Assembly (NCBI RefSeq): GCF_902506505.1 | Contig: NZ_LR733406.1 | Span: forward strand, 2,256,117 to 2,320,116 | Direction: 5' to 3' | Origin: Pseudomonas sp. 8AS | GTDB taxonomy: Bacteria; Pseudomonadota; Gammaproteobacteria; Pseudomonadales; Pseudomonadaceae | DNA: 64,000 nucleotides | Shown: positions 1 through 8,417 of the stretch, in pieces | How positions within the stretch are numbered: position 1 is the stretch's first letter | Layout of the letters: each line of letters begins with the position of its first letter | Translations under genes and position numbers: made by a program | Notes under the pieces: generated by a model | Told to the model about the DNA's origin: nothing | The model's input: only the letters and a program-made list of their open reading frames with translations | The model's database searches: none

Positions 1-755
1 AGCTGCGCCTGACGGAAGTGGGCCAGGCTTACTACGAGCGTTGTCGGCAGATCATGCTCGACTTCGCCGAGGCCGAGCAGGCGGTGATGCAGTTGCAGCA
101 GGAGCCGTCCGGGCTGCTGCGCATCACCGCGCCCATCGAGTTCGGCCAATTGTTCCTCGGCGGCGTGCTCGGGCGGTTCATGCGCCAGTACCCGCAGATC
201 AGTGCCGAGGTTGAGCTGACCTCGCGCGATGTCGACCCGGTGGAGGAGGGGGTGGATATCGCCATCCAGGTCGGCCAGCCACACGACTCCACGCTGATCG
301 CGCGCAAGCTGTTCGAGAGTGGCCGGCGTCTGTGCGCCAGCCCGGATTACCTGGCCCTGCACGGTACTCCGCAGAGCATCGCGGGGCTCAGCGGGCACCG
401 CGCCATCCTGCTGCCGCAGGATTCGCCGCGCTACTGGCCGCTGCTCGGCGAGCAGGTGGCCTGCCAGCGCGTGCTGTCGTGCAACAACATCACCCTGGCC
501 CGCGAGGCGGCAGTGGCGGGTGCGGGAGTCGCCGGATTGCCGCTGATGATCACCGAGGAGGCGGTGCAGGACGGTCGTCTGGTGCCGTTACTGCCTGATG
601 CCCGGTTGCCGGTAAGCGAGCTGTATGCGGTCTATCCATCGCGGCGTTTCCAGGCGATGAAGGTCAAGGCCTTCCTCGACTTCCTCATGGCCAGCCTGCC
701 GCGCAGCAGTCTGCTGGAGCCGCCAGGGGCGGGCCTGTTAACATCGCGCCCCTGA
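1..755 (+). CDS. LysR-family transcriptional regulator, 5'-truncated by window edge
   Basis: The reading frame is open from base 3 (L-R-L-T-E-V-G) to the stop at 755, so the real start lies before the window and the GTG at 18 is internal. What remains begins with the LTE-x-G segment that follows the helix-turn-helix of LysR proteins and continues through the whole effector-binding domain ([13 protein letters not shown] onward, then an aspartate-rich VDIAIQVG strand and a late [12 protein letters not shown] segment). The DNA-binding helices are missing only because of the cut. Such proteins are cytoplasmic activators or repressors, often of a neighbouring gene; the likely target lies upstream and is not visible. 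It reads toward gltX but there is no sign that it regulates it. Family is secure, ligand unknown. Confidence 0.85.
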   Translation, partial: LRLTEVGQAYYERCRQIMLDFAEAEQAVMQLQQEPSGLLRITAPIEFGQLFLGGVLGRFMRQYPQISAEVELTSRDVDPVEEGVDIAIQVGQPHDSTLIARKLFESGRRLCASPDYLALHGTPQSIAGLSGHRAILLPQDSPRYWPLLGEQVACQRVLSCNNITLAREAAVAGAGVAGLPLMITEEAVQDGRLVPLLPDARLPVSELYAVYPSRRFQAMKVKAFLDFLMASLPRSSLLEPPGAGLLTSRP

Positions 756-796
756 GCTGTTTCCATCCGTTTCGCCTCATTGTTCCGAGAATCGTC

Positions 797-2278
797 ATGA
801 CCAAAGTCCGCACTCGTATCGCGCCGTCGCCCACCGGTGATCCGCACGTCGGTACCGCCTACATCGCCCTGTTCAACCTGTGCTTCGCCCGCCAGCATGG
901 CGGCGAGTTCATCCTGCGCATCGAGGACACCGATCAGCTGCGTTCGACCCGCGAGTCCGAGCAGCAGATATTCGACGCCCTGCGCTGGCTGGGTATCGAG
1001 TGGAACGAAGGCCCGGACGTCGGCGGCCCGCATGGCCCGTACCGGCAGAGCGAGCGTGGCGCGATCTACAAGAAGTACTCGGACGAGTTGGTCGCCAAGG
1101 GCCACGCCTTCCCCTGTTTCTGCTCCGCCGAGCGCCTGGACCAGGTGCGCGCCGAGCAGATGGCGAAGAAGGAAACCCCGCGCTACGACGGTCACTGCAT
1201 GCATCTGGTGCCGGAAGAGGCGCAAAAGCGCATTGCCGCCGGCGAGTCTCACGTGGTGCGCATGAAGGTGCCGAGCGAAGGCGTCTGCGTGGTGCCGGAC
1301 ATGCTGCGCGGCGACGTGGAGATCCCGTGGGACCGCATGGACATGCAGGTGCTGATGAAGGCCGACGGCCTGCCCACCTACTTCCTGGCCAACGTGGTCG
1401 ACGATCACCTGATGGAAATCACCCACGTTCTGCGCGGCGAGGAGTGGCTGCCGTCGGCGCCCAAGCTGATCAAGCTGTACGAGTACTTCGGCTGGGAGCA
1501 GCCCAAGCTGTGCTACATGCCGCTGCTGCGCAATCCGGACAAGTCCAAGCTGTCCAAGCGCAAGAACCCCACCTGCATCACCTTCTACGAGCGCATGGGC
1601 TTCATGCCCGAGGCGCTGCTCAACTACCTGGGGCGCATGGGTTGGTCGATGCCGGACGAACGCGAGAAGTTCTCGCTCAATGAGATGATCGAACACTTCG
1701 ACCTGTCGCGCGTGTCTCTCGGCGGGCCGATCTTCGACGTGGAGAAGCTGTCCTGGCTCAACGGCCAGTGGCTGCGCGAGCTGCCGGTGGAAGACTTCGC
1801 CAAGCGCGTGCAGGACTGGGCGTTCAATTCCCGGTACCTGATGCAGATCGCCCCCCATGTGCAGCAGCGGGTCGAAACCTTCAGCGACATCGCGCCGCTG
1901 GCCAGCTTCTTCTTCAGCGGCGGCGTGCAGCTCGATCCCGCCCTGCTGGTACACAAGAAGCTGACCCCGGATCAGGTGCGCCAGGCCCTGCAGCTGCTGC
2001 TGTGGGAGCTGGAAGCGCTGCGCCAGTGGGACAAGGAGAAGATCACCGAGAGCATTCAGTTCGTCTGCGCGGGCCTAGGCCTCAAGCTGCGCGACCTGAT
2101 GCCGCTGATCTTCCCGGCCATCACCGGAAAGGCCAGCTCGGTGTCGGTGCTGGACGCCATGGAAATCCTCGGTGCCGACCTGTCGCGCTTCCGTCTGCGC
2201 CAGGCCATCGAGCTGCTCGGCGGCGTCAGCAACGGTGAGAGCAAAGAGTGGAAGAAGCTGCTGGAATCTTTCCGCTGA
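797..2278 (+). CDS. gltX: Glutamate--tRNA ligase
   Basis: Class I aminoacyl-tRNA synthetase of 493 residues that charges tRNA-Glu with glutamate in the cytoplasm. The nucleotide-binding signature appears as [11 protein letters not shown] (residues 11-20, the HIGH equivalent) and the second signature KLSKR is at 251-255. A C-x-C pair (C107, C109) followed by C-x-H about 25 residues later is the zinc site of the bacterial GltX family. Length is normal for the family. The ATG at 797 begins the conserved [15 protein letters not shown]-terminus. It is followed by two copies of the gene for one of its own substrates, tRNA-Glu(TTC), although these have their own promoter at 2344-2372. Confidence 0.98.
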   Translation: MTKVRTRIAPSPTGDPHVGTAYIALFNLCFARQHGGEFILRIEDTDQLRSTRESEQQIFDALRWLGIEWNEGPDVGGPHGPYRQSERGAIYKKYSDELVAKGHAFPCFCSAERLDQVRAEQMAKKETPRYDGHCMHLVPEEAQKRIAAGESHVVRMKVPSEGVCVVPDMLRGDVEIPWDRMDMQVLMKADGLPTYFLANVVDDHLMEITHVLRGEEWLPSAPKLIKLYEYFGWEQPKLCYMPLLRNPDKSKLSKRKNPTCITFYERMGFMPEALLNYLGRMGWSMPDEREKFSLNEMIEHFDLSRVSLGGPIFDVEKLSWLNGQWLRELPVEDFAKRVQDWAFNSRYLMQIAPHVQQRVETFSDIAPLASFFFSGGVQLDPALLVHKKLTPDQVRQALQLLLWELEALRQWDKEKITESIQFVCAGLGLKLRDLMPLIFPAITGKASSVSVLDAMEILGADLSRFRLRQAIELLGGVSNGESKEWKKLLESFR

Positions 2279-2343
2279 GCGGTGGGTGAGGGTAAGTGGT
2301 TGTTCTTTCGGCAAAAAATATTAGGGTCGAATGAAAAATAGTG

Positions 2344-2372
2344 TTGACAGCCCATGCCCTCGCCCCTAATAT
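2344..2372 (+). promoter_or_regulatory. Sigma70 promoter of the tRNA-Ala/tRNA-Glu operon
   Basis: A perfect -35 box TTGACA (2344-2349) and a -10 box TAATAT (2367-2372) are separated by exactly 17 bp. They are followed by the GC-rich discriminator GCGCCCCG, which is typical of stable-RNA promoters under stringent control. The first tRNA begins 20 bp downstream of the -10 box. Confidence 0.85.
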
Positions 2373-2391
2373 GCGCCCCGTCCAACGCGAC

Positions 2392-2467
<76 letters not shown>

Positions 2468-2513
2468 AATTGCCACCGAACGAATTCCAGCCGTTCGAGT
2501 GAATGAAGGTTTC

Positions 2514-2589
2514 GTCCCCTTCGTCTAGTGGCCTAGGACACCGCCCTTTCACGGCGGTAACAGGGGTTCGAGTCCCCTAGGGGACGCCA
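2514..2589 (+). tRNA. tRNA-Glu (anticodon TTC), copy 1
   Basis: A 76-nt cloverleaf beginning GTCCCCTTCGTCTAG and ending in an encoded CCA. The anticodon loop CTTTCAC gives anticodon TTC. It is identical to the copy at 2758-2833. Confidence 0.97.
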
Positions 2590-2632
2590 CTTTGCGCAGT
2601 GCTTGCACTGCACGTCGAGAGACGCAAAATCC

Positions 2633-2708
<76 letters not shown>

Positions 2709-2717
2709 ATCACTGAC

Positions 2718-2746
2718 AAGGCCAGCCTAAGGGCTGGCCTTGTTCT
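2718..2746 (+). terminator. Hairpin between the second Ala and Glu tRNAs
   Basis: A perfect 10-bp stem, AAGGCCAGCC / GGCTGGCCTT, with a TAAG loop, is followed by a weak pyrimidine run GTTCTT. It could be a partial terminator inside the operon or a processing signal, because another tRNA of the same cluster follows 12 bases later. Confidence 0.5.
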
Positions 2747-2757
2747 TCGAAGGTTAC

Positions 2758-2833
2758 GTCCCCTTCGTCTAGTGGCCTAGGACACCGCCCTTTCACGGCG
2801 GTAACAGGGGTTCGAGTCCCCTAGGGGACGCCA
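2758..2833 (+). tRNA. tRNA-Glu (anticodon TTC), copy 2
   Basis: A base-for-base repeat of the tRNA-Glu gene 244 nt upstream, 76 nt with encoded CCA. It is the last gene of the tRNA cluster and is followed 27 nt later by a strong terminator. Confidence 0.97.
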
Positions 2834-2860
2834 TTTTCTTTCCGCGTTTTGCGGGCTTCA

Positions 2861-2894
2861 AGGGTCACTCTTACGGAGTGGCCCTTTTGTTTTT
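2861..2894 (+). terminator. Rho-independent terminator of the tRNA cluster
   Basis: The stem AGGGTCACTC / GAGTGGCCCT (one G-T pair) with a 5-base loop is followed by a T-rich tract (2885-2894). Confidence 0.85.
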
Positions 2895-2965
2895 CCGCCA
2901 CCGCAAATCTTCTTCCTCGTAAATAGCCCGCCGACCAATGGTCGCGCCTGGTGCTTGCGTAAATT

Positions 2966-2981
2966 TATTATGCGCATAATA
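2966..2981. promoter_or_regulatory. 16-bp perfect palindrome, probable TetR operator
   Basis: TATTATGCGCATAATA is a perfect 16-bp palindrome in an AT-rich stretch 30 bp before the start codon of the TetR-family gene. TetR regulators normally bind such palindromes and repress themselves. A second AT-rich tract with partial dyad symmetry (AATATT repeated) follows up to 2998. Binding by the adjacent regulator is inferred. Confidence 0.55.
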
Positions 2982-3010
2982 TTTCGATCATAATATTTTT
3001 GGAGGCAGCC

Positions 3011-3550
3011 ATGAGCGAAAAGAAGGCCCGGACCCGCGAACGCATCCTTGCCGCCGCCACTGCCGCGTTGATCCAGCGTGGTCCGGCGGAGCCCCGCGTG
3101 GGTGAGGTGATGGGGGCGGCGGGGCTGACGGTGGGGGGCTTCTATGCCCACTTCGAGAGCAAGGATGCGCTGATGCTTGAGGCTTTCCGCCAGCTGCTCG
3201 GCCGTCGTCGCAGCCTGCTCAAGCAGCTGGATGCCGATCTTCCTGCCCAGGAGCGGCGCGCCCTGGTGGCGGCCTTCTACCTGTCGCGCAAGCACCGTGA
3301 CAGCCAGGACGATGGCTGTCCGCTGCCCAGCTCGCTGGGCGAGCTGACGCGTTTGCCGGAGAGTTTTCGCTCCAGCCTGGCCGAGCATCTTGAGCTGATG
3401 GTCGCCGAGCTGGCTGGCAGCCCGGAAGAGGCCGACAAGGCGCTGGCCGATCTGGCGCTGATGGTTGGCGGTCTGGCGATCGCCCGGGCGTTGGGCGCGG
3501 GCGAGTTGTCTGATCGAGTTCTGCGGGCCGCCAAGTCGGCGGTCGTCTGA
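3011..3550 (+). CDS. TetR/AcrR-family transcriptional repressor
   Basis: 179 residues. The N-terminal 55 residues form a TetR helix-turn-helix (TRERILAAATAALIQRG, then VGEVMGAAGLTVGGFYAHFESKDAL). The remainder is the all-helical ligand-binding and dimerisation domain, with a DGCPLPSSLGEL segment seen in repressors that respond to reactive or lipophilic compounds. The start at 3011 was chosen over the in-frame ATG at 2999 because GGAGG lies 6-10 bases before it and because MSEKKARTRERI is the usual start. A perfect palindrome at 2966-2981 is a likely autoregulatory operator. The hydrolase gene begins 44 nt downstream on the same strand and is the probable regulated partner. The inducer is unknown. 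Confidence 0.9.
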   Translation: MSEKKARTRERILAAATAALIQRGPAEPRVGEVMGAAGLTVGGFYAHFESKDALMLEAFRQLLGRRRSLLKQLDADLPAQERRALVAAFYLSRKHRDSQDDGCPLPSSLGELTRLPESFRSSLAEHLELMVAELAGSPEEADKALADLALMVGGLAIARALGAGELSDRVLRAAKSAVV

Positions 3551-3594
3551 AAGTGTGCCCGGCACCACCGGGCTTGAGAGTGAGGAGAAGCGAA

Positions 3595-4470
3595 ATGAGC
3601 AGCCTGAGCTGGGTTCGTGGCTTCAATGCCACTGTGGGTCGTTTGGCTCCCGAGTTGGCAGCCAGCAAGATGCACCGGGCGTTCCTCACCCCACGCGATT
3701 TGCCGCCGCGCGACTGGGAGTTGCCGCTGCTGGCCTCGGCCGAGCGCATCACCTTGCGCTTCGGCCTGTCCGCCTTGCGCTGGGGGCAGGGGCCGGCCGT
3801 GCTGTTGCTGCATGGCTGGGAAGGGCGGCCGACCCAGTTCGCCTACCTGATCCAGGCGCTGGTGCGCGCCGGCTATGGCGTGGTCGCGCTGGATGCACCG
3901 GCTCACGGCCGTTCGCCCGGGCATGAGGCCAACGTGGTGCTGTTTGCCCGCGCCCTGCTGGAGGCGTCCAGCGAGTTGCCGCCGCTGAGGGCGGTGATCG
4001 GCCACTCCATGGGCGGCGCCAGTGCGCTGCTGGCGACTCAGTTGGGACTGCGCACCGAGGCCTTGGTGACCATCTCGGCTCCGGCGCGGATCATCGGTGC
4101 CCTGCGTCGCTTTGCCCACTTCGTCGGCCTGCCCAGGCAGGCGCGGGCGCAGTTCGTACGCATGGTCGAGAGCAGTGCCGGCATGCCGGCGGCGCAACTG
4201 GATGCGGCGCGCTACCAACTGGACTTCCCCGGCTTGGTGGTGCATGCCGCGGATGACCAGATGGTACCCAGTAGCGAGGCGCAGAGTATTCATGCCGCCT
4301 GGCCCGACAGCCGCCTGCTGCATCTGCCCAGTGGTGGCCACAGCAAGCTGCTGGCCGACCCGCAACTGGCCGAGGCGGTGCTGGAACTGCTTGGCAGCGC
4401 CGATCCGTCAGCCGCTGCATCACCTCGCGCGGTCGCCGGTGTGGTACACCGGCCGGCACTGGCTTCTTGA
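3595..4470 (+). CDS. Alpha/beta-fold hydrolase
   Basis: 291 residues with the full catalytic set of the alpha/beta hydrolase fold: an oxyanion strand LLLHGWEG, the nucleophile elbow GHSMGG (Ser138), an acid at Asp220 or Asp221 in AADDQMVP, and His249 in SGGHS. There is no signal peptide, so it is cytoplasmic. The start at 3595 follows a GAGGAGAAG ribosome site; an upstream in-frame start at 3553 has none and would add a non-homologous extension. It probably forms an operon with the TetR gene in front, a common pairing in which the hydrolase acts on the inducer or a related ester. The substrate cannot be told from the sequence. Confidence 0.88.
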   Translation: MSSLSWVRGFNATVGRLAPELAASKMHRAFLTPRDLPPRDWELPLLASAERITLRFGLSALRWGQGPAVLLLHGWEGRPTQFAYLIQALVRAGYGVVALDAPAHGRSPGHEANVVLFARALLEASSELPPLRAVIGHSMGGASALLATQLGLRTEALVTISAPARIIGALRRFAHFVGLPRQARAQFVRMVESSAGMPAAQLDAARYQLDFPGLVVHAADDQMVPSSEAQSIHAAWPDSRLLHLPSGGHSKLLADPQLAEAVLELLGSADPSAAASPRAVAGVVHRPALAS

Positions 4471-4578
4471 GTGGCATTAAGCCTGGCGGCGAATGCTGTC
4501 CGTCGCCAGGTTGCGGTGCTTGGGTGCGTGGCCAACTTGGCGCATGATGCCGGCTCTTCCGCAGCCTTGCAGTGCACC

Positions 4579-5262
4579 ATGAAACCAGCCGTTTTCCTCG
4601 AATTCGCCGATCGCCAGCGCTGTGCCGAGCAGTTGGCCAGCGACCTGGCGCAGGTGCTGAATCGGGTTCTCACGCAGCAGGCGCGTGCCGCGTTGCTGTT
4701 GCCCGGCGGCAGTAGCCCGCAGGTGCTGTTGCCGCAGTTGGCCGCGCAGCCTCTGGACTGGGCGCGCATCGACCTGTCGCCCACCGATGAGCGCTGGGTG
4801 GCGGCCGATGATCCACGCAGCAACCATCGCTTGTTGCATGCGGCCCTGGCCCGGGCGAACTGCCTCGACCCGCGCCAGGGAGACAGCCCGCAACGTGCGG
4901 CCAGTCAATGGCAGGCGCATCTGCTCGGCTGGTTGCCGTTTGCCGCGGTGCTGCTGGGGATGGGCGAAGACGGTCATTTTGCCTCGCTGTTTCCGGGCAT
5001 GGCGGGTTTGGCCGCGGCCCTCGACCAGGCGGCCGAGCCCGCCGCGCTGCCGGCCTGGGCGCCGAGCGAGCCGTGCCAGCGTCTGTCGCTGAATCTGAGC
5101 ATGCTCTGCCAGACAGGGTGGTTGGGCCTGCTCGCCTTTGGTGCGGCCAAGCGCGAGCTGATCGAACGGGTCGCCCGTGGTGAGGTGGCGAGCCGCGAGC
5201 TGCCGCTGCATGCGCTGTACCACAACGGCCTGAACCCCTTGCGCATCTACTGGGCGCCTTGA
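4579..5262 (+). CDS. pgl: 6-phosphogluconolactonase
   Basis: 227 residues of the NagB/SOL-type lactonase family, which hydrolyses 6-phosphogluconolactone to 6-phosphogluconate in the cytoplasm. Seen motifs are LLLPGGSSPQ (phosphate loop), LSPTDERWV (residues 62-70), SNHRLL and GMGEDGHFASLFPG, all diagnostic. The ATG at 4579 begins the conserved MKPAVFLEF; the frame is open further upstream but without homology. It lies 149 nt before edd, so the lactonase product feeds the next two enzymes. In Pseudomonas pgl usually sits between zwf and eda; here zwf is absent and edd takes its place downstream. The 108 nt in front hold no clear promoter. Confidence 0.93.
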   Translation: MKPAVFLEFADRQRCAEQLASDLAQVLNRVLTQQARAALLLPGGSSPQVLLPQLAAQPLDWARIDLSPTDERWVAADDPRSNHRLLHAALARANCLDPRQGDSPQRAASQWQAHLLGWLPFAAVLLGMGEDGHFASLFPGMAGLAAALDQAAEPAALPAWAPSEPCQRLSLNLSMLCQTGWLGLLAFGAAKRELIERVARGEVASRELPLHALYHNGLNPLRIYWAP

Positions 5263-5276
5263 GTCGTTGAGGTGGC

Positions 5277-5332
5277 GTTGTGCGCACCGCAAAACCCGCA
5301 GATTGTCCCGGTGCGCGCGGCGCACCCTACGG
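5277..5332. repeat. GC-rich inverted repeat element upstream of edd
   Basis: GTGCGCACCG and CGGTGCGC face each other around a short spacer, and the distal end reads GCGGCGCACCCTAC. This matches the form of small dispersed extragenic repeats (GTAGGGTGCGCCG type) that I know from many Pseudomonas genomes. It may also act as a weak terminator behind pgl. Confidence 0.45.
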
Positions 5333-5375
5333 CAACCGCTGTCCTGGTGACCCCGAGCAGGTTCTAAGCCGTTAC

Positions 5376-5394
5376 ACTCAGGGCTTACCTGAGT
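5376..5394. promoter_or_regulatory. Dyad ACTCAGG-N5-CCTGAGT before edd
   Basis: A perfect 7-bp inverted repeat, with loop GCTTA, ends 17 bp before the edd start codon. It could be a repressor operator or an mRNA hairpin near the ribosome site. It does not resemble the TTGT-N7/8-ACAA half-sites expected for HexR, and I see no HexR site between pgl and edd. Confidence 0.4.
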
Positions 5395-5411
5395 AAAAAG
5401 CGAATACCCTG

Positions 5412-7226
5412 ATGCTCAATGCCGTTGTCGAACAGGTTACCGCCGCGCTGGAGCAGCGCTCCGCCGCGCGCCGCGCGCGCTACCTGGCGCGCCTGCAGGA
5501 GGCCGCGCAGCGCGCTCCGCGCCAGCATCTGGGCTGCTCCAACCTGGCCCATGCGCTGGCCGCGCAGGACAGCGATGCGCGGCTGATCATGAAGCAGGGC
5601 GGCGCGGCCCATATCGCCATCGTCTCCAGCTACAACGATCTGCTCTCGGCCCATGCACCGCTGCGCGACTATCCCGAGCGGCTCAAGCAGGCCCTGGCCC
5701 GCCATGGCGCCACCGCGCAGTTCGCCGCCGGCGTGCCGGCCATGTGCGACGGCATCACCCAGGGCGAGGCGGGCATGCAGCTGTCGCTGTTTTCCCGCGA
5801 CCTGATCGCCCAGGCCACGGCCATCGGCCTGACCCACGGCATCTTCGACGGCGCCCTCTATCTCGGGGTGTGCGACAAGATAGTGCCGGGCCTGCTGATC
5901 GGCGCCCTGCAGTTCGGCCATCTGCCGGCGCTGTTCGTCCCGGCCGGGCCGATGCACAGCGGCCTGGCCAACAAGGACAAGGCCGCCGTGCGCCAGCGCT
6001 ATGTGCGCGGCGAGGTCGGCCGCGACGAGCTGCTCGCCGCCGAACTGGCCGCCTACCATGAGGCCGGCACCTGCACTTTCTACGGCACCGCCAACACCAA
6101 CCAGTTGCTGATGGAGGCCATGGGCCTGCACGTGCCGGGCTCAGCCTTCGTCCACCCCTATACGCCATTGCGCGATGCGCTGACCGACGAGGCGGCGCGC
6201 CTGGTGGCGCGCAACAGTTCGAAGGGCGAGCGCTATTTGCCGGTCGGCGAGCAGATCGATGGGCGAGCGCTGATCAACGCCGTGGTGGCCCTGCTGGCCA
6301 GCGGCGGCTCGACCAATCATGGCCTGCACCTGCCGGCCATCGCCCGGGCCGCCGGTTATGAGCTGCTCTGGGAAGACTTCGCCGCGCTGTCCAGGGTGGT
6401 GCCGTTGCTGGCGCGGGTCTATCCCAATGGTGCGGCCGACGTGAACCAGTTCCAGGCCGCCGGCGGGCCGGCCTGGATCATCCGCGAACTGCTCGGTGCC
6501 GGGCTGATGCACGGCGATGTGGCCACCGCGGCCGGCGCCGAGCTGGCCGACTACGCCCGCGAGCCCTGGCTGGATCAGGGGCGCCTGGCCTGGCGCGAGC
6601 TGCCGGCGCAGAGCCCGGCGCCGGAGATCGTCCGGCCGGTGGCCGAGCCGTTCAGTCGCGAAGGGGGCTTCAGCCTGCTCGAAGGCAACCTGGGTCGCGC
6701 CATGCTCAAGACTTCCGCGGTCGATCCGGCGCACTGGCAGGTGCGCGCCCCGGCGCGGGTATTTGCCAGCGAGGCCGCGGTGCAGGCCGCCTATCAGGCC
6801 GGCGAGCTGAGCGGCGATCTGGTGCTGGTGGTGCGCTTCCAGGGGCCGCGGGCCAACGGCATGCCCGAACTGCACAAGCTGATGCCGCTGCTGGCCAACC
6901 TGCAGGCGGCCGGGCAGAAGGTTGCGCTGGTCACCGACGGGCGCCTGTCCGGCGCTTCCGGGCAGGTGCCGGCGGCGCTGCATGTGACCCCGGAAGCGGC
7001 GGCGGGCGGCGCCCTGGCCCGCCTGCGGGACGGCGACCTGCTCGAAGTGGATGCGTTGGCCGGTGTGCTGCGCGTCGAGTTGGCGCCGTCAGAGCTGGCA
7101 ACGCGCCCATTGGCCGAGGCGCCGCCCGGGCTGGCGGCCGGCTACGGTCTCGAGCTGTTTGCCGCGCAGCGCCGCCTGGTCGGTGCGGCCGACCGCGGCG
7201 CAAGTATTTTCGATGAGGGGGACTGA
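5412..7226 (+). CDS. edd: Phosphogluconate dehydratase
   Basis: 604 residues, normal for the IlvD/Edd family. It dehydrates 6-phosphogluconate to 2-keto-3-deoxy-6-phosphogluconate, the first committed Entner-Doudoroff step, and needs an iron-sulfur cluster. Visible family blocks are [80 protein letters not shown] and [12 protein letters not shown]; the cysteines in the second, third and fourth blocks are the expected cluster ligands. The G-x-STNH block and length favour Edd over dihydroxyacid dehydratase, and the neighbouring pgl and eda confirm it. The stop codon is one base from the eda start, so edd and eda are co-transcribed and probably translationally coupled. Confidence 0.95.
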   Translation: MLNAVVEQVTAALEQRSAARRARYLARLQEAAQRAPRQHLGCSNLAHALAAQDSDARLIMKQGGAAHIAIVSSYNDLLSAHAPLRDYPERLKQALARHGATAQFAAGVPAMCDGITQGEAGMQLSLFSRDLIAQATAIGLTHGIFDGALYLGVCDKIVPGLLIGALQFGHLPALFVPAGPMHSGLANKDKAAVRQRYVRGEVGRDELLAAELAAYHEAGTCTFYGTANTNQLLMEAMGLHVPGSAFVHPYTPLRDALTDEAARLVARNSSKGERYLPVGEQIDGRALINAVVALLASGGSTNHGLHLPAIARAAGYELLWEDFAALSRVVPLLARVYPNGAADVNQFQAAGGPAWIIRELLGAGLMHGDVATAAGAELADYAREPWLDQGRLAWRELPAQSPAPEIVRPVAEPFSREGGFSLLEGNLGRAMLKTSAVDPAHWQVRAPARVFASEAAVQAAYQAGELSGDLVLVVRFQGPRANGMPELHKLMPLLANLQAAGQKVALVTDGRLSGASGQVPAALHVTPEAAAGGALARLRDGDLLEVDALAGVLRVELAPSELATRPLAEAPPGLAAGYGLELFAAQRRLVGAADRGASIFDEGD

Positions 7227-7227
7227 C

Positions 7228-7878
7228 ATGAGTCTGACGATGGACAAGGTGCTGCAGCAGGCGCGCCCGGTGTTGCCGGTGCTGGTGATCGAGGATGTCG
7301 AACTGGCCGTGGACCTGGCCCGGGCCCTGCACGCCGGCGGCATCAGCGTGCTCGAGGTGACCCTGCGCACCCCGCGCGCCCTGGATGCCTTGGCGGCGAT
7401 CCGCCAGGCCCTGCCGGAGCTGCTGGTGGGAGCCGGCACGGTGATCCATGCCGAGCAGTTTCAGGAGGCCCGCGATGCCGGCGCCCTGTTCACCGTCAGC
7501 CCTGGCTGCACCGAGCGCCTGGCGGCGGCCGCCGAGGATTCCGGCCTGCCGTACCTGCCGGCGGTGATGACGCCGTCCGAAGTGCTGCTGGCCCTGGAAT
7601 ACGGTTATCGCTCGCTCAAGCTGTTCCCGGCCAACGGAGCGGCCAGTGTGAAGATGCTGAAGAGCTTCAAGGGGCCGTTCACCGGCATCCGTTTCTGCCC
7701 CACCGGCGGCATCACCGCCGACAACCTGCTGAGCTTCCTGCGCCTGCCCAACGTGGCCTGCGTCGGCGGCACCTGGATCGCTCCGGACAACCTGATCCGC
7801 GCGCGCGCCTGGGACCAGATCACCCAGCTGGCCAGCGAAGCCTGTGCCCTGGCCGCCAGCGTGGAGGTCAAGGCATGA
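7228..7878 (+). CDS. eda: KHG/KDPG aldolase (2-dehydro-3-deoxy-phosphogluconate aldolase)
   Basis: 216 residues. This class I aldolase splits 2-keto-3-deoxy-6-phosphogluconate to pyruvate and glyceraldehyde 3-phosphate. The catalytic residues are visible: Glu43 and Arg47 in EVTLRTP and the Schiff-base Lys131 in SLKLFPA; LVGAGTV and FCPTGGI are phosphate-binding segments. The frame is open upstream, but ATG 7228 after a GAGGGGGA ribosome site gives the family length. It completes the sequence pgl-edd-eda. Its last four bases overlap the next gene (ATGA), an unusual addition to the pathway operon. Confidence 0.95.
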   Translation: MSLTMDKVLQQARPVLPVLVIEDVELAVDLARALHAGGISVLEVTLRTPRALDALAAIRQALPELLVGAGTVIHAEQFQEARDAGALFTVSPGCTERLAAAAEDSGLPYLPAVMTPSEVLLALEYGYRSLKLFPANGAASVKMLKSFKGPFTGIRFCPTGGITADNLLSFLRLPNVACVGGTWIAPDNLIRARAWDQITQLASEACALAASVEVKA

Positions 7879-8318
7879 ACTGGGACCTGCCGACGCCTTT
7901 CGTCATCGACCTGCAGGTGGCCGCCGAGGACATCGACGGCCTCGGCCACGCCAACAACGCGGTCTACGTCAGCTGGCTGGAGCGCTGCGCCTGGCGCCAC
8001 TCGCAGAGCCTGGGTCTGGACCTGAGCGAGTACCGCCGGCTGGACCGGGCCATGGCCGTGCTGCGCCACGAGATCGACTACCTGGCCAGTGCCTACGAGG
8101 GCGAGGAACTGCAGATGGCCACCTGGATCGTCGAGTCCGACCAGCGCCTGAAGATGACCCGCCGCTTTCAGCTGTGGCGCCCAGCCGACGCCAGCACCCT
8201 GCTGCGCGCGCAGACCACCTTCGTCTGCATCGAGCTGTCCAGCGGCAAGCCCAAGCGCATGCCGGTGGAGTTCGTCGAGGGCTATGGCCGGGCGCTGCTG
8301 GAGCTCGTGGCGCCCTAG
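7875..8318 (+). CDS. Acyl-CoA thioesterase, hotdog fold (4HBT/YbgC type)
   Basis: 147 residues, one hotdog domain. The signature D21-x2-GHANNAVYVSWLE36 contains the aspartate and glutamate expected of the 4-hydroxybenzoyl-CoA thioesterase group, whose members hydrolyse short acyl-CoA or aryl-CoA thioesters in the cytoplasm. The start codon overlaps the eda stop by four bases, which implies translational coupling with the Entner-Doudoroff genes. A link could be relief of acyl-CoA accumulation during rapid sugar use, but this is speculation; the substrate is not predictable. Confidence 0.85.
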   Translation: MNWDLPTPFVIDLQVAAEDIDGLGHANNAVYVSWLERCAWRHSQSLGLDLSEYRRLDRAMAVLRHEIDYLASAYEGEELQMATWIVESDQRLKMTRRFQLWRPADASTLLRAQTTFVCIELSSGKPKRMPVEFVEGYGRALLELVAP

Positions 8319-8417
8319 CCGATCGCGGCAGCAGGCGCCGGGCGGTCATCCGCGGCGCTATAAAGCCCCGGCGCCTGCCGCTACAATCGCCGCCCCGTTT
8401 TCCCCGAGAATCCTGCC

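Noticed and set aside
5263..5411. HexR operator between pgl and edd
   Set aside because: TTGT occurs, but no ACAA partner lies at the needed 7-8 bp spacing.
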